The notes under the pieces: generated by a model
Databases searched by the model: none
What the model saw: only the letters and a program-made list of their open reading frames with translations
Told to the model about the DNA's origin: nothing
From: Acheta domesticus
Taxonomy: Eukaryota; Arthropoda; Insecta; Orthoptera; Gryllidae
Reading direction: 5' to 3'
Assembly (NCBI GenBank): GCA_031308135.1
Contig: JAHLJT010000631.1
Span: 28,416,271 to 28,480,270 of the forward strand
DNA: 64,000 nt
Program-made: the position numbers and the translations under genes
Part shown: one piece after another, positions 10,921 to 23,845 of the stretch
Position numbering within the stretch: the first letter of the stretch is position 1
Layout: each line of letters begins with the position of its first letter

Positions 10921-13339
10921 CTGGGACCCGAAACGACAAGAATCGATGCTCTAATGTGCAAGAAGAACCGAGTGTTTATGAGTAATGTACTTTCGCTGTG
11001 ATGGATTTTAGTAGAATTTTCGTATATTTCACTTCTGGTATGAAAAATGTTCATTCAATAGACAAAATACATGGATGTTTAGTCACGCAGTGAATATAAC
11101 TAACGTAAGAGGGGTTACGATCGTTGAAAATTAAATTTTCATTTATTTTACTCTTGATCTAAAAAAATACGCATTTGGAGGTGAAAACACAAAGAACACG
11201 TGTTTCGTCATAAAAAAATGAGTGTTTGAAACTAAAGTATTGCAACACATGAGTATTGCAAAAAATGAGGATTTGAAAATAAAGCAGAGCAACATATGGG
11301 TGAAAACGAGCAGCTATTTTTATTTTATTTGTCTTAATTTTCTTCAGACCGAAATTTTAAACAAATGTTTTTCAAGCGAATTATTTCTAAAGTATAATAT
11401 AGAGAAATAGGAAGATAGAAATAAGTTTAAATGTAAAGATTCTAAACATGAATACTTTTAAACGTGTTTTGAATTTATTAAGTAGTGTTGATTTATGCGA
11501 ACTAAAATTTTAATAAATTTCATTCCATTTTAATCAATTTCGACGAGACACTGTAATACTTCTGGCTCTAATGTCTTATAATACATAAAACACTTGAGGT
11601 AAAATATTTCTTTTAGTTTTTTGTTATGACGCGAGTTATTTATATCTTTTATTACAATTTTGGTTATAGTATAATTTTGTGGCAATGCAATTGAATTTAG
11701 TAAGAAAAATTACTTCCGGAGAAAACTTATGTTTCCTCAACATAATTCATGAACTAGTTCTGAGTTATCGTGTTGCAGAATTTACGTACTTACTTTCTCG
11801 TGATAAAACATATTACATTTCTCTAATTTATGTTCATGTTGACTTGCCAAGAGCTCTTAGCTCAAAATTTAAAATGATAGATTTATTGCCAATTACAGGA
11901 AACGTGAACATGACCTATCGAACTTGGAAAAAGAAGTCGCACAAATTGCTCCAATGATGGACAATAACGCCTCGTGCAGAATGATGTACGGCAACTGTAA
12001 CAGCGTTATTAATCTTCAACGATTCAAGAATGGCTCGCGCGAGCCCAACAATTAATAGTGACTTGGAGTAACCAGTCCAATTAAGTAACTACGAGCGGCC
12101 ACATCTGTTCCGCAATGGCAGCACGAAATGCTGGTCAATGGCATCGTTGTATCCGACCCTTAATGCACTGACGCAGTTAGCAAAGATTAGTTTTTTAAAG
12201 TTTTATTAACAATTCCTTTCTCACATTATGTCGAGCAATGTTTGGTAATAACGGAATATAATATAATTTTTAATTTAGATAATCGTAAATACTAACTTGC
12301 CTTCATTATTGCTTGAATTGTGCAGTCGTTTGAATGTGAATTTCTAAATATGACTATTTTGTGTATTTTGTTGTATCTCTGTCAAAATATTAACAAGTTA
12401 CTGTACCGTGCTTTTCAAATCTGTGGTAATTCTGTTACCCTTGTCAGTTTGCAATTTCAGTGATTGTATTTAGAGTACCTATGTTTTCCAGTAGAAAGTT
12501 ATTTAAATGTATCAATTTGTAATGATAGCACTTGATCAATTTATGGCGAAACGAATGAAGAGTGTAGATAGAACGCCCATATTTCTAAAAGAAATCAGGT
12601 TGTATAGTAATGACAGCATGCCAGAGTTCTTTTTAGTTCCCCAGTTTCAATTAACGGAGCTGTCAAATCTTTTAAACCGGTATGGAGACCACTTAATGAG
12701 ACGAATCAAGGCATTCTTGATGCCAGAGAATGAACTGGTTTGCAGGCGCGTACTGTAGAAAGCTGAGGATTAATCTGATAAAAGAATCCAAAGAACTACG
12801 TCTTTGTAAGTAACTGTCTCAAGGGAGTTCTTGGTCATCTTAATTCTTGACAAGTAATGAGAATAAATATTGTTAAATATAGAGTATATAATCATGCTGC
12901 TTCGGACATTTTGACATATAGTTGCAAGCGTGTTTACAAATTCCCTTTCGATAATAAATTATTGTAAATCATATAATAAAGAGAAATTATCAGTAAAGAA
13001 GATTTGGTTAAATTTTTAATAATTAATTTTCTATTTCTTCAAAAATTAATCCATTTATTGGCCGGTCATTTTCACATACATTACTGCACACCTCGCAATC
13101 AAAGAATAAATGTACAATTCTGTGTTATATTCATTTTCATTTACCAATTCTCTAACCCTATGTATCAGGACGCCACAATCTGCACAACATGAAGCCATTT
13201 GGCATAGATTTAAATCTATTTACTTTTATAACTCTCTGCATGATGTTCCTAAAATTATTCCACTACTTATAACAAATTCAATTTTCAGTGTCCTTTCTTT
13301 CAAACCTTTTTCGCAACATTATTTCCACCTCTAAGATAC
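10921..13339. other. AT-rich non-coding sequence
   Basis: No repeats or domains recognised. One 83-codon plus-strand frame at 12507-12758 has a protein-like C-terminal half, but no family, start context or splice partner, so it is not called as a gene. Confidence 0.4.
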
Positions 13340-14050
13340 TTCAGCAGCAGTCACTTCTCTCTCTTTGTGCCACATTGCAATTCAATGGACCTTCCCTTAC
13401 CAACGGTTGAATATTCCTTATCAAAGAGTAACTGCAAAATCTTTACTCTTCACTGGCTCAAAAATCCTATAGTCAACCTCCCCTATAAAATACCTTGAAG
13501 TACTCTTAGATACATGATTCTTCAGGAAATCCCAAGTTAATGAAGTCGTAGACAAAACAAGAAGTAAAATATGTAACTTATCTTCGATTGTAAATCGCCG
13601 CACTCACTTGAGATTAGAATGCAGACCATTAATCTTTAACCAAGTTATACTGCCAACAATGACATACGTATGCCCAATATGGAGAGACGCAGCATCAAGC
13701 ACCATCAACAAACTTGGTAGTCTACAAAATAATCTAAGAATAACCCTCAACGCGCCATGGTTCATCCCCAACCATAAGACCCGACGGAAACTAGACACAC
13801 CTGATTTCAAGGAGACTTTAAAATGACTTGCCAACAATTACTTCCAAATGCTCCCTGCTCATCAACATTCAATTTAGGAAGAAAATATAGCAGTTCTCGA
13901 ATTTTATCACGATTTCCTAAAGACGAATTCAAACCTCCCTAACTTAACTGCTCCCACATACCTATTCCCTCAGAATACCATCCTTTAACATAAGAACTAT
14001 AATCAAAACCCATTAATACAGTAAAGAAACCAACCGCGACTTAAGGATGG
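13340..14050 (+). pseudogene. Decayed Jockey-like LINE fragment (post-RT region)
   Basis: The plus strand carries remnants of the C-terminal part of a Jockey-group reverse transcriptase. A broken segment near 13480-13510 resembles the usual KYLGVLLD-type motif. It is followed at 13608-13826 by a frame including ILPTMTYVCPIWRDAAS and LQNNLRITLNAPWF, which match the conserved region after the RT palm in Jockey-type elements (Y-x-C-P-x-W and N-A-P-W). Stops and frame changes interrupt it, and no endonuclease, YxDD motif or 3' tail is visible. It is a dead 3'-proximal fragment. Confidence 0.7.
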
Positions 14051-14123
14051 CCATATCCTAACAAGCTATTTACGTTTCTGTACCTTAAAACCCTAGAAAA
14101 TAGTACATTATGAAACGATGGTG

Positions 14124-14216
14124 TAATGGGTATTAATACACGAGTGTGTTATAACGATACGAACGAGGAACGAGCGAATATCGTAAACTTCACACGAGTG
14201 TATTAATACCCATTAA
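14124..14216. repeat. 25-bp imperfect inverted repeat
   Basis: TAATGGGTATTAATACAC at 14124 onward is mirrored by GTGTATTAATACCCATTA ending near 14216. The loop is about 40 bp and contains AACGAGGAACGAGCG. It looks like a small hairpin or MITE-type end; no TSD was found. Confidence 0.6.
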
Positions 14217-15253
14217 ATCGAGTTTTACACGGCACTTTTTCTACGACTTTCATAAGTTAAACTTTTGCAATGAATAGTTTCGTGGCAGTAGATTCAGCCA
14301 AGGCCACATAGCGGACAGCTACCTAAATACACTCTCGCATGCTGCCGCAGGTGACTGTAGTTACCTAAAGAGTACTGCGCTAGTCAAATAGTATCAAAGT
14401 GAAATTACGATCAATTTTATTTTAAATAATATACCACGAAAAATACTAATAATAAAAGAAATTAAAACTGTTGAGCACAATATAATGTAAAATACAATTT
14501 TAATGTACCCAATCGAACGAAACATTTGCTAAAACGATACTCAATAATTAAGTGTTAATACTTGGTTTGTAAACATCTCTGTGATTAGTGAAAAACCTAT
14601 ATCATAATGAAAACTGTATCGAATTGACTATCATTATGCGACTGGTTGCAGTCATCAAATGACAGCATTATACAATGGGAGTAGAAAAACAATACTGTCG
14701 AACGAGAAGTAAATTTAAAAAAAACTCCTTATCGCCTCCTTGGACGCTACCGCTGGCGGTTCCGCGCTCTCCAGCGCGCAGATAAGATCAGCACCTGCCG
14801 CGCCAGGACGCCGCCATGGAATGCCCCTCAGAGCCGGTGCGCGGGGATTCCGAAGGCGAAATTTGCATGCCGTGTCCGCCGACACTGCCCCCCTCCCTTG
14901 CTCACCCCGAAAGAGATAGATAGATTGATTTATTACAGTTTGCTTTGAGCTAATCCTCAGTGGCAAACATAACAATTATAATTAGAATAATTATAACCAT
15001 TTACAATTAGAATGACCATTAGAATTAGAGGATTATATCTTAGTTCTAATTAATTTCTAGTTATCTCTAAATTGACTTCTAGTTTAACTAACACTTCACT
15101 GCACTACACTACTCTTCACTGTGTAACGGACATGACAATAATAATACATATAACAAAAACTATATAAGCAATAATAAGAACTTAAAAATTACACCAAAGC
15201 TTAAAGCAGTGTTAACAATGATGATATTTATATGAGTAATAATAATAAAAACA

Positions 15254-15285
<32 letters not shown>

Positions 15286-16399
15286 TTATTCAAATGCCAA
15301 AATATACTTTCAAAATGATACAAAAGTCAATAATCTTAAACACATGCAGAATTGTGACAAAATTCCTAAATTACGACGAAACATGAATTGGCCTGTGTCT
15401 TGGTTACTAACCCGACACAAAGTCAAATATATATCCGGCGAATACCGAGAAAAACAATGTTATGATAATAATAATATAATAATAATAATAATAATAATAA
15501 TGAAAAATTACCATCCACGTCATTCCTGCAAGCCCCTTTTCTTTGAGCTTGGAATCTTACCATTGGCTTGCCTTTTATTTTTCGAATCTGTAATCTTTGT
15601 CAAAACTGACTTAACGGTGGGAACATATTTTCATGCAATTCTGATATTTATAATTACAACACACGACGTAAAAATCACGTTCATCAAATGTCAGTATCAA
15701 CACCAATCTGATCATATCGTCTCAGCTTGTCCAAATCTAGGGAAGACCGAATACTTGAAAAGTACTTGAAAAGTAATACTTGAAAAGTAAATACTTAAAA
15801 ATACTTGAAAAGAGATCTATAAATCTGCGGTCACAGGCTAAACGTTCTTAACTCAATTTTTGGCAAAATTGGGTGAAGTACTGAAAATACAAGTTAAGTA
15901 TCTATATATTATTTTAGTAAAACGGACGAATTCAAATGTTGCCTCCTTAACGAGAAAAAAAAACATCAAGAAATAGCGTTTAGCGTAGGAACAAGCGGTG
16001 GCTCGACAATCGAATCCTTGTTTTCTCCAAACTAAGATTTTTGACTTACGAACTTTCACCCCGTGACCACAGAAATGTTGAGAACACCAGACAGCTGGAG
16101 CGGCCGCGGCCTCGCGCCGTAAGTTCTGTGGGCGGCGTCTAGCACGAAGGCGTTCCGGCGCCTGCCTCTGCGGCCGCTCCGCGTCCCTGGGCGGCCCCCC
16201 GAGCGCGGCGCGGGGCTGCAGCCGAGCGGCTCTCGCGCCCAGCCGCCCCCGAGCGGAAACGCCAGGAAGAGCAAATTAGACAGACGCTGCGCCCGATGCA
16301 GCGGCCGGGCGGGCGGCGCGGCGTGCTGCAACCAACCACCCTCACGCACACGCAGCCGCCTACCCGTGGAGCTACCCATCCGGCCAGCCATTCGTGCAT
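14217..16399. other. AT-rich DNA with AAT microsatellites and a GC-rich island
   Basis: Contains (AAT)n at 15250-15283 and 15465-15500, a small GC-rich patch at 14745-14890, and a CpG-rich island at 16085-16340. No gene is recognised; frames across the island are compositional. Confidence 0.45.
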
Positions 16400-16575
16400 C
16401 TATCTGACCATCAATCAATCTGTCCATTAATCTAACTATCCGTCCATTAATCTATCCATCTATTCATCCATCCATCAATCTCTCCATCCATCAATCTGCC
16501 CATCCATCAATCTGTCCATCCACCTATCCAATCACCCATCCATCCGACCCTCCATTCGTCCATTCATCCATCCAT
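16400..16575. repeat. Degenerate (CCAT)n/CATCAATC simple sequence
   Basis: Repeated CATCCATCAATCTGTCCATC-type words on the plus strand. Low complexity. Confidence 0.85.
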
Positions 16576-16819
16576 TTCACCAACTACATCCGTTCAATCA
16601 CGCACGCACTCAACAAGCCACCACCCCCCCACTCGCCCACGCACAAACGCGCACAAACTACCCATTCAGCCAGACTCGTATTCAAACACCCTGCTATTCC
16701 GTCAAGCACCCAGACACCCGCCCATCCATCCCCCCACGCAGGCCCCAGCCACAGCTCTAGCGTCACCCTCCGAAATACCACCTAATTCTTCCCAACCCAC
16801 TCCTTCATCCACCCAACCA

Positions 16820-17398
16820 CCTACACATCCCCTCACCCAACCTTCTAATCACCCACCGACCCATCTCTTCACCCAACCTCCTAATCACCCACCGGCACAT
16901 CCCTTCACCCAACCTCCTAATCACCCACCAACACTTCCCTTCACCTAACCTCCTAATCACCCACCGACACATTCCTTCACCCAACCTCCTAATCACCCAC
17001 CGACACATCCCTTCACCCAACCTCCTAATCACCCACCGACACATTCCTTCACCCAACCTCCTAATCACCCACCGACACATCCCTTCACCCAACCTCCTAA
17101 TCACCCACCGACACATCCCTTCACCTAACCTCCTAATCACCCACCGACACATCCCTTCACCCAACCTCCTAATCACCCACCGACACATTCCTTCACCCAA
17201 CCTCCTAGTCATTCACCAACACATCCCTTCACCCAACCTCCTAATCACCCACCAACACATCCCTTCACCCAGCCTCCTAATCACCCATCAACACATCCCT
17301 TCACCCAACCTCCTAATCATCCACCGGCACATCCCTTCACCCAACCTCCTAATCACCCACCAACACTTCCCTTCACCTAACCTCCTAATCACCCACCG
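16820..17398. repeat. 36-bp minisatellite, about 16 copies
   Basis: Tandem units starting TTCACCCAACCTCCTAATCA and ending in ACATCCC. Copies differ by a few substitutions and keep the 36-bp length, so the minus strand gives a 12-residue repeat (RRLGEGMCRWVI). A CpG-rich block with CATG/GCAT words follows at 17398-17560. Confidence 0.95.
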
Positions 17399-20248
17399 GT
17401 CCGCGCACGCAGGGACGCCTGCATTCATGCACGCATGCATGCATGCACGGTCCCAAGGCCCAAGGCCCCAAGGCCCTGCAAGCGCTGCTTCTCCGAGTGC
17501 GCTCACCCGCGCGCACGCCGGCTGCCAGCGCGCCGTCTCAAGGATCGAGACCGAACGGCGATGTCCGTGCGATAACCACTCATGAAAATATCTCGGGCGT
17601 GAATTGCTATAATAATTGAAAACAGGGTAGTTATTAGAGGTAATTGTACTCAATTTCCTAAACTATTTAATTGGGAAAACATAAACTCTGTAATTAAGAA
17701 AAAAGTATTTCGTCCCTCCTTATTAGACGATGCAAATATTATCTTTCTGTGTAATCGAGGCACCCAACAAGGGATCCGAGATGTTTCCTTCTGCTTGTAG
17801 TCGCATGTTAAAATAGTGATGCGTTTTATTTTTTTTTTAATTGTTGATGACACGATGATGTGAGTGACGTGATGCGATATAACAAAAATGAAATACATTG
17901 TCTGCAAAATCATATTTGCGACTAAAATTGATTTAACAAACCGCAAAGAAGAATAACTTTGATAAGCGAACAAAACGATATTGTATTCACGGCATGTCGC
18001 ACAAAGCAAGTCCTGTTGAATACCCAGATTCTCAGCGAGTCGGTTGAGTGTTTGTAACATGGCATTGTCTTGTGTCCACGGCTTGCAGGCCACGAGTGGC
18101 ACAAATACTTTGCTTGCTCCCTGACAAGGTTTGTTGCTGCGTAGGCGGAGCCTGTTTCGCGATCCTTTACTGTAAGAGTGATTGTAAACATATAATCCAT
18201 TCAAAGACAATGTTCGAATTGTTCGTTAACCTCTCGTCAAATTTGACATGGATTTTTAAAGCAATAGGTTTAATTTAGTATGGAAAGAAAATATATCGTT
18301 AGAAAATTATACATTTTATTGTTTTAGATTAATAATGATGTTTTTCAGGACACAAAAATCTATCAAACAAATGCGTTTATAACTATTAAACATGTATATT
18401 ATGCATTTATACCAATCAACCAATGTACTCTCCAGTGGCTTAAGGGATTATTATGTTCATACGTACTACCTTCAAAAACACAGAAACTCTTGAGAACGAG
18501 TTTCAAGAGTTTCTGAGAACGTCCCAACTCTTGAGAACTCTTTCAACTCTTGAGAACGTCCGACAAAAGATAAGAACATTGACATGCAATGCTTGTTTTT
18601 CTATCTTTTACATATATATTTCCCCTTGAATGATGTATTAAATATACTTTCGATCTATATGACAGTCAAGATCTAGAACTGATCTCTGATATTATTCTAA
18701 CACTGGCTATTGACGTTACATGATCATGCTCTTATTTTACTGTGAGAACTATTGAATTGCTTTCAACCTTGATCACAAAATTTAATTTGAACAATTCAAT
18801 TTTTAATTGCTGATTACGGTTTCAGATAATCTACTAACCAGAGACTTCATTTATAAAATGTCTTTACAAGAATCAAAATATTGATCTCAAGTTTCAAGTT
18901 TCTGGATTCGTGTATGTTCTCTATTCTTATTAAGATAGTTCGAGTACATTACACCGCCATGATGTTCTAGAATTTCGCTTATATACAAGTCTGAGGAAAC
19001 GTTCCTAACGTTGATTACATTTTAAAATAAATGAATTATTAACCAATCCATCTGAAAATAAGTGATGTGAGTGAATTCTCATTGATGTTTATATTGAGAA
19101 ATATGTGGTAACTCAGAAAGTCTTGGTTCTTGTGACAGTGATTTTCAAATCTGTTCACGATTCTTAGTAATTTCCTTCCTGAATCACTAGGGCCAAAGTT
19201 GATTGGAATTGCTAATCTGATGAAAAGTAGAAAGTCTCAATACCATAATGCGTTGTGAAAGTTATGTTGATGTAGTAGAAGTTTCTTGCGTTTCAATAAT
19301 CAAAAGAATTTCATTCAAAGGATACTACTTTTAAATTTAAAACTATCCGTTTATTTGGATGAAGATGTTGCAATGGAAGTGGATTGGACAGCATCTCTCG
19401 AAAATACTACTTTTTAATCACAGAAATTATAACTAATTCCTAAAATGTTTTCTTCAATGAACACATTCAGTATATTTGTAGAATAATATTTAAATAACCA
19501 TTCACTACCTTATCACCATTGATTTCATGTTTTGAACTTCTAATTGAGTGTGAATATTAAAATACATAATCTTAATTGGCAATGGACCACGCTTGAGTGT
19601 GAAAATTAAAATATATTATCTAAATCAGCGCCACATTTTCGGGTGCAGCAACCTTCGAAAAATTACACCTACAGTATTCTTCAGGCATCCCCCACCTGTA
19701 GTTTTAATAGCATGTTCTTCGCAAAACTATTTCGTTACAAGTGATACTTTCCATAATCCATCTTTCGTCAGACTTGCAACTTATCAAGAACGCATTCACA
19801 AAATCGCGCCTTTCCTTATCTACAAATTATTATTAGCTTTAACCCAGTATCTCCACTAGTTATCGCGACGATAAATCACAGGAAAACCCACTTTGCCGGG
19901 GAGATCTCTCTCCCGAATCTACACGCCGGCGCACACGTGGCGCGCCACACATCCTGCAGGACCCTGCAGGGCAGCGGCGCCTGGCACACTATCAGCCCAC
20001 GCATCTGCCTTCAATTAGGATACCCGTGCGCGCGCGTCTGATCGCATCACATCGCAGGGGGCGCACTCTCGCGGCCGGGGTAGAAACCAAGGCGAGACGC
20101 ATGTGTGTGTGTGTGTGTGTGTGGAGCGGAGCGCGTCTCCGCGAGAGGCGTGACCGCGCTCGCGTGCGCGTGGTACGGAGTCGCTTTGCATGGACACGCG
20201 TGAGGACGCACGGCCCCGCCCAGCGTGAGCTCCCTGCTGGGCCCCCCG
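17399..20248. other. Mostly AT-rich; CpG-rich island at 19920-20248
   Basis: No gene is recognised from 17560 to 19870. A minus-strand open frame of 186 codons (17650-18210) has no known domain. 18480-18570 carries several TTGAGAAC/TTTCAACTC words. 19920-20248 is a CpG-rich island containing a (GT)n run at 20104-20121 and leads into the duplicated segment that follows. Confidence 0.4.
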
Positions 20249-20775
20249 TGCGTTGGGGGGCGTGGGGGGCCAAAATGTTTGCGGAACTAAAGATGTAAGT
20301 GGTGAAAACGAACTTGCCTAAATGTGCCTAAATTGTGAAAACTGTTTAAATTAAACTCTAGTGGCTTTTAATAGCAACATTTAACAACATTGGTAACAAT
20401 ACACGAAGATGAAATGAAAGGTTGGAAGTGTGTTGTTCAAATAGATTTATCCAGAAAGTAGGTAGAGATTATTGATCTATGTTGTAGATTCGTGACGCGT
20501 TGGGGGGCTTGGGGAGCCGAAATGTTGCGGAACTAAAGATGTAAGTGGTGAAAACGAACTTGCCTAAATTGTGAAACTGTTTAAATTAAACTTCACTGAC
20601 TTTTGATAACAAAACTTAACAACATCATTGATAACAATACACAAAGTACAGACGTAATGAAACAAACATACACAGACGTAATGAAAACTTATAAGTGTCG
20701 AATTATTGTTCAAATATATTCATTCAGAAAAGAAGTAGAGATGATTGATCCATACTGTAGATTTGTGACCTAAAA
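20249..20775 (+). repeat. ~250-bp tandem duplication with a conserved splice-donor-like site
   Basis: Copy 1 starts near 20249 and copy 2 near 20497. They share GCGTTGGGGGGC, then GCGGAACTAAAGATGTAAGT, then AACGAACTTGCCTAAAT and further scattered identity to about 20775. In copy 1 an ATG at 20275 opens MFAELK and meets GTAAGT, a perfect donor consensus. Copy 2 lacks one T after its ATG, so that tiny frame is not conserved. Because a CpG island lies directly upstream, a first exon is possible; this is inference only. Confidence 0.6.
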
Positions 20776-23687
20776 GTTTAGTAAATTTGGCCTGCTCTAC
20801 AAATGTTGTCCTCTTTGCAAACGTTGCAAACGTATGTCCCCTCTCCTTACACTCCTTTCTTCAAGGTATCATTGTTTAAGTATTTAATTTAAATTTAGTA
20901 TTAATATTCCCGTAAAACAAATTGTAACAATGTACTTTATCTTATGATAAAGTACGCGGATGCAATATACGCCATTAATGGTTTAATGACTGTCAAAATG
21001 TAAAAATGAAATATCTTACGTTGATGAAGACAATGACACTGAGGTAGGTATTGTACAATAAAGACACTTAGTAACAATAAAATGATCTCAAATAATATCA
21101 TTAACAAAGAAAGGAAAGCTTTTCATTGTTTTAGGTTTACGATATGTCAAAGTGCTTTACGTATACATGATGTCTCCTCTACAAAAGTTTATCGTCCCAT
21201 GTGATTCATTTTTCCTACTTAATGCCGTTTTTTGGCGACAAAGTTGCCCACATTACTTCAGCGTTATTGCAGGTGAAAATAATCGAATCAGTGACCAAGA
21301 AGGACTCAGAGTTTTGGCCTTGGAGCCCAAATGCCGCAGAATACTACCGAACAATAAAACAAAAGTATATCACATAATTGTACTACGTTAATTAACTATC
21401 TTACTTGCCTTCAAAAAACATTCTCAAGTCATTCTCTCCTCATTTTCTCCTCAAAATGACTTCTCCCCTGATCTAATGACATAGATCTCGGGTTCTCAAT
21501 GTACTTGGTGTCAGAATGCGATTTTTCACATTCTGGCGTTTACTCCAGCATGTGGAGTAGTGCTTTTGGGGGTACTTTATATGAGTCCCCTGGGACATTT
21601 TCAGAATATTCTCAAAAATGGTTGCATTTTTTTAATTATACGTGTTCGTAAACTACATTTTTAAGCCTTCTTACATATCGAAATACTTGCATTTTTTAAA
21701 TAAGATATTCGTGAAACTAATCTGTTCATTAATAAAATCATCACACTATGAGGAAGAAAATTTGTGAAAGTTCTTTGCTATTTAACATATTTTACGTTTT
21801 TGATGAGATGGTAGGAACATTAAATTTCTAAGAATGATATGGATATTTCACCTGCAACGACTGAAATTTTCAAATTCATGCAGTTTATTACCTTACACGT
21901 AGCTTCCGTTTGATTGCTTTCTCTGAACTCTCTAGTTCAGGAGTGTCATCGTACAAGGTAGCAATCTTCAGCACGACAACCAAATGGGTCCATACGCTGC
22001 TAAACAGGTTCTACAATCCGAAGCACTTTGCCGCGTAGCTCAACGGGGCTAGACCGGTCCACCTGGTGTGTCTCTTTGACATGAAATTAATACTTGGCAG
22101 AAGACCTGGCGGTGATATTTTGTGCTCGCTGGAAAGGAGGAACTGCGTAGGTGGGTGGTTCGAAACAAGCTGTACGAGTGCAGCTAGTTTGCTTGGAGGG
22201 TACATACAGGAAGAAGGGAAAAGTTTCTTGTCATATTCTCGGGTGAAACTAGTCATAAGTGTTCATATGCACGGTGTGAGAACAAATGGCCATCCTGACT
22301 GCGTATTTAAGACCTGAAGTTGCAGTGCATTCTTTTATCAGCACGGAAAACTGGGGAGTCTAATAATAGCTTTTTCTAATTAAAATGAAAGAAATGTGTA
22401 TATATTGTGAATAATTTTTATGAATAAATATAATTCATTTCAAATAGTCTAACATGTAAGTTAGCGTATAATTTTCTCCCAAGCCAGAACTTTATTTCTT
22501 ATTTAAACTTGTTATTCTACTAATCATAACATTTCCGTACATCTTAGATTCCGTCATTGCATTAGTATGTCAGTATATCTTGTAGAAACATAGAACTAAC
22601 GTCCGCGCGAATGACAAAACTTCATGACGAAGTAGAAGGCGTTGTAGGCCGGCGAGAATACTCAAGTGTGCGCAAATGCGCCTCCTCTCTGTGAAATGAA
22701 ATTTACGAATGATACCGTTAGGGGCGCCACGTGCAGCTCACGACAATGCAGCGCTGTGCAGTGTCAGAAAAGCAAATTACTTGTTCGTTTTCTCTGTTTT
22801 GGATGTTACTGACTGTCATTATACAAATAAATCACCTCATAAATTTACAGTTTTCAGTAAAATGCTATATTTAAAAAAAATTTGCTCATAACAAAATATT
22901 ATTACAGTAACCAGGTATATAACATAACATGTATTACCGTAACCAGGCTCATGTTTACATGGTGAGTACTAGATAGCAGCACGCTGCGTACGGACTATGT
23001 AAGGTACGATGGCATTCTGCATAAAAAGTTTTTAAAAGTAATTAAGCATTTGACATTTACTGTTTAGGAGCTTGAAGCTTTGTTCACCCTTCACTTGGGT
23101 TCGAGACTGCACAAAGCGAAGCTTTAGGAAAAAGGTGCCCGATTGGAGATGGGCAAAATTGAATTGATTGTTAATAAACAAATTATATTTTCCTAATTAG
23201 TTGTTATTAAAATTGTAATTTTGTACATAATATCAATCAACAATCATTTTGCTAAAAACGGTTAACTTCTTAAAAATGATACAAATACATGTTACCAAAC
23301 GACGCCGATCTCCCATGTCAGCCTCGAGGTCTGAGAAAGACCAATGACGTATCTTAACTTTAACTTTAACTTAATTCTATCAATGGCTGCAGAGAAATAA
23401 CTCACCCGAAGTTTGCAATGAATACCGATCCTCCGATTCTAAAGTATTATTCTTAAATAATTGGAAATTGTGATTGTTCAAATTAATGAATCGTAAAATG
23501 TCGAAAAAGACGAAATATAGTCACTATGTCTATCGACAAAAGTCCATCACAATGTTTTACAGATTTTAAGTACAAGTTGATTGTATGGTAATTTTACCTA
23601 CCAAACCTTCGTAATCCTGTCGTCACCTTCTTAACACTTTAAGGTTGCTGTAGCTCAAGTGATTAATTGATCAGTAATTCTGGATAG
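20776..23687. other. AT-rich non-coding; one repeat fragment
   Basis: 21540-21650 contains a fragment of the repeat family at 7318-7700 (GGGTACTTTATATGAGTCCC then GGGACATTTTCAG). A tRNA-like stretch around 22035-22200 (GTAGCTCAACGGGGCTAGA ... GTGGTTCGAAAC) is too disordered to call. Nothing else recognised. Confidence 0.4.
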
Positions 23688-23845
23688 GACAAGGAAGAGG
23701 AAGGATAGATTCGCGCGCGGTCCGTAGCCCGTTTGTTAGGGCACTGCTCAGTCATTCGTCTGGTGTTGATCGGAGAAACCAACGAAAACTACCGATCAGG
23801 GTAGCCGGCCGCTAGAATTCTCCTCCAGAGTGCGGCTGCTGCAGC
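23688..23845 (-). mobile_element. SINE family A, fragment
   Basis: Internal fragment on the minus strand, containing the GATCGGAGAAACCA hairpin segment and the CGGCCGCTAGAATTCTCCTCC boundary block found in the other copies. Both the tRNA-like head and the conserved 3' end are missing. Confidence 0.75.

Noticed and set aside
12507..12758. 83-codon frame with a protein-like C-terminal half
   Set aside because: No family recognised, no convincing start or splice sites on both sides.
16056..16427. Arg/Gly-rich frames on the minus strand
   Set aside because: CpG-rich block, open by composition.
17650..18210. 186-codon minus-strand frame
   Set aside because: The longest frame in ordinary-composition sequence, but its hydrophobic and basic patches fit no known family and nothing nearby supports a gene.
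22035..22200. tRNA-like words GTAGCTCAACGG and GGTTCGAAAC
   Set aside because: Spacing is too long and no acceptor or anticodon stems form; at most a decayed SINE head.
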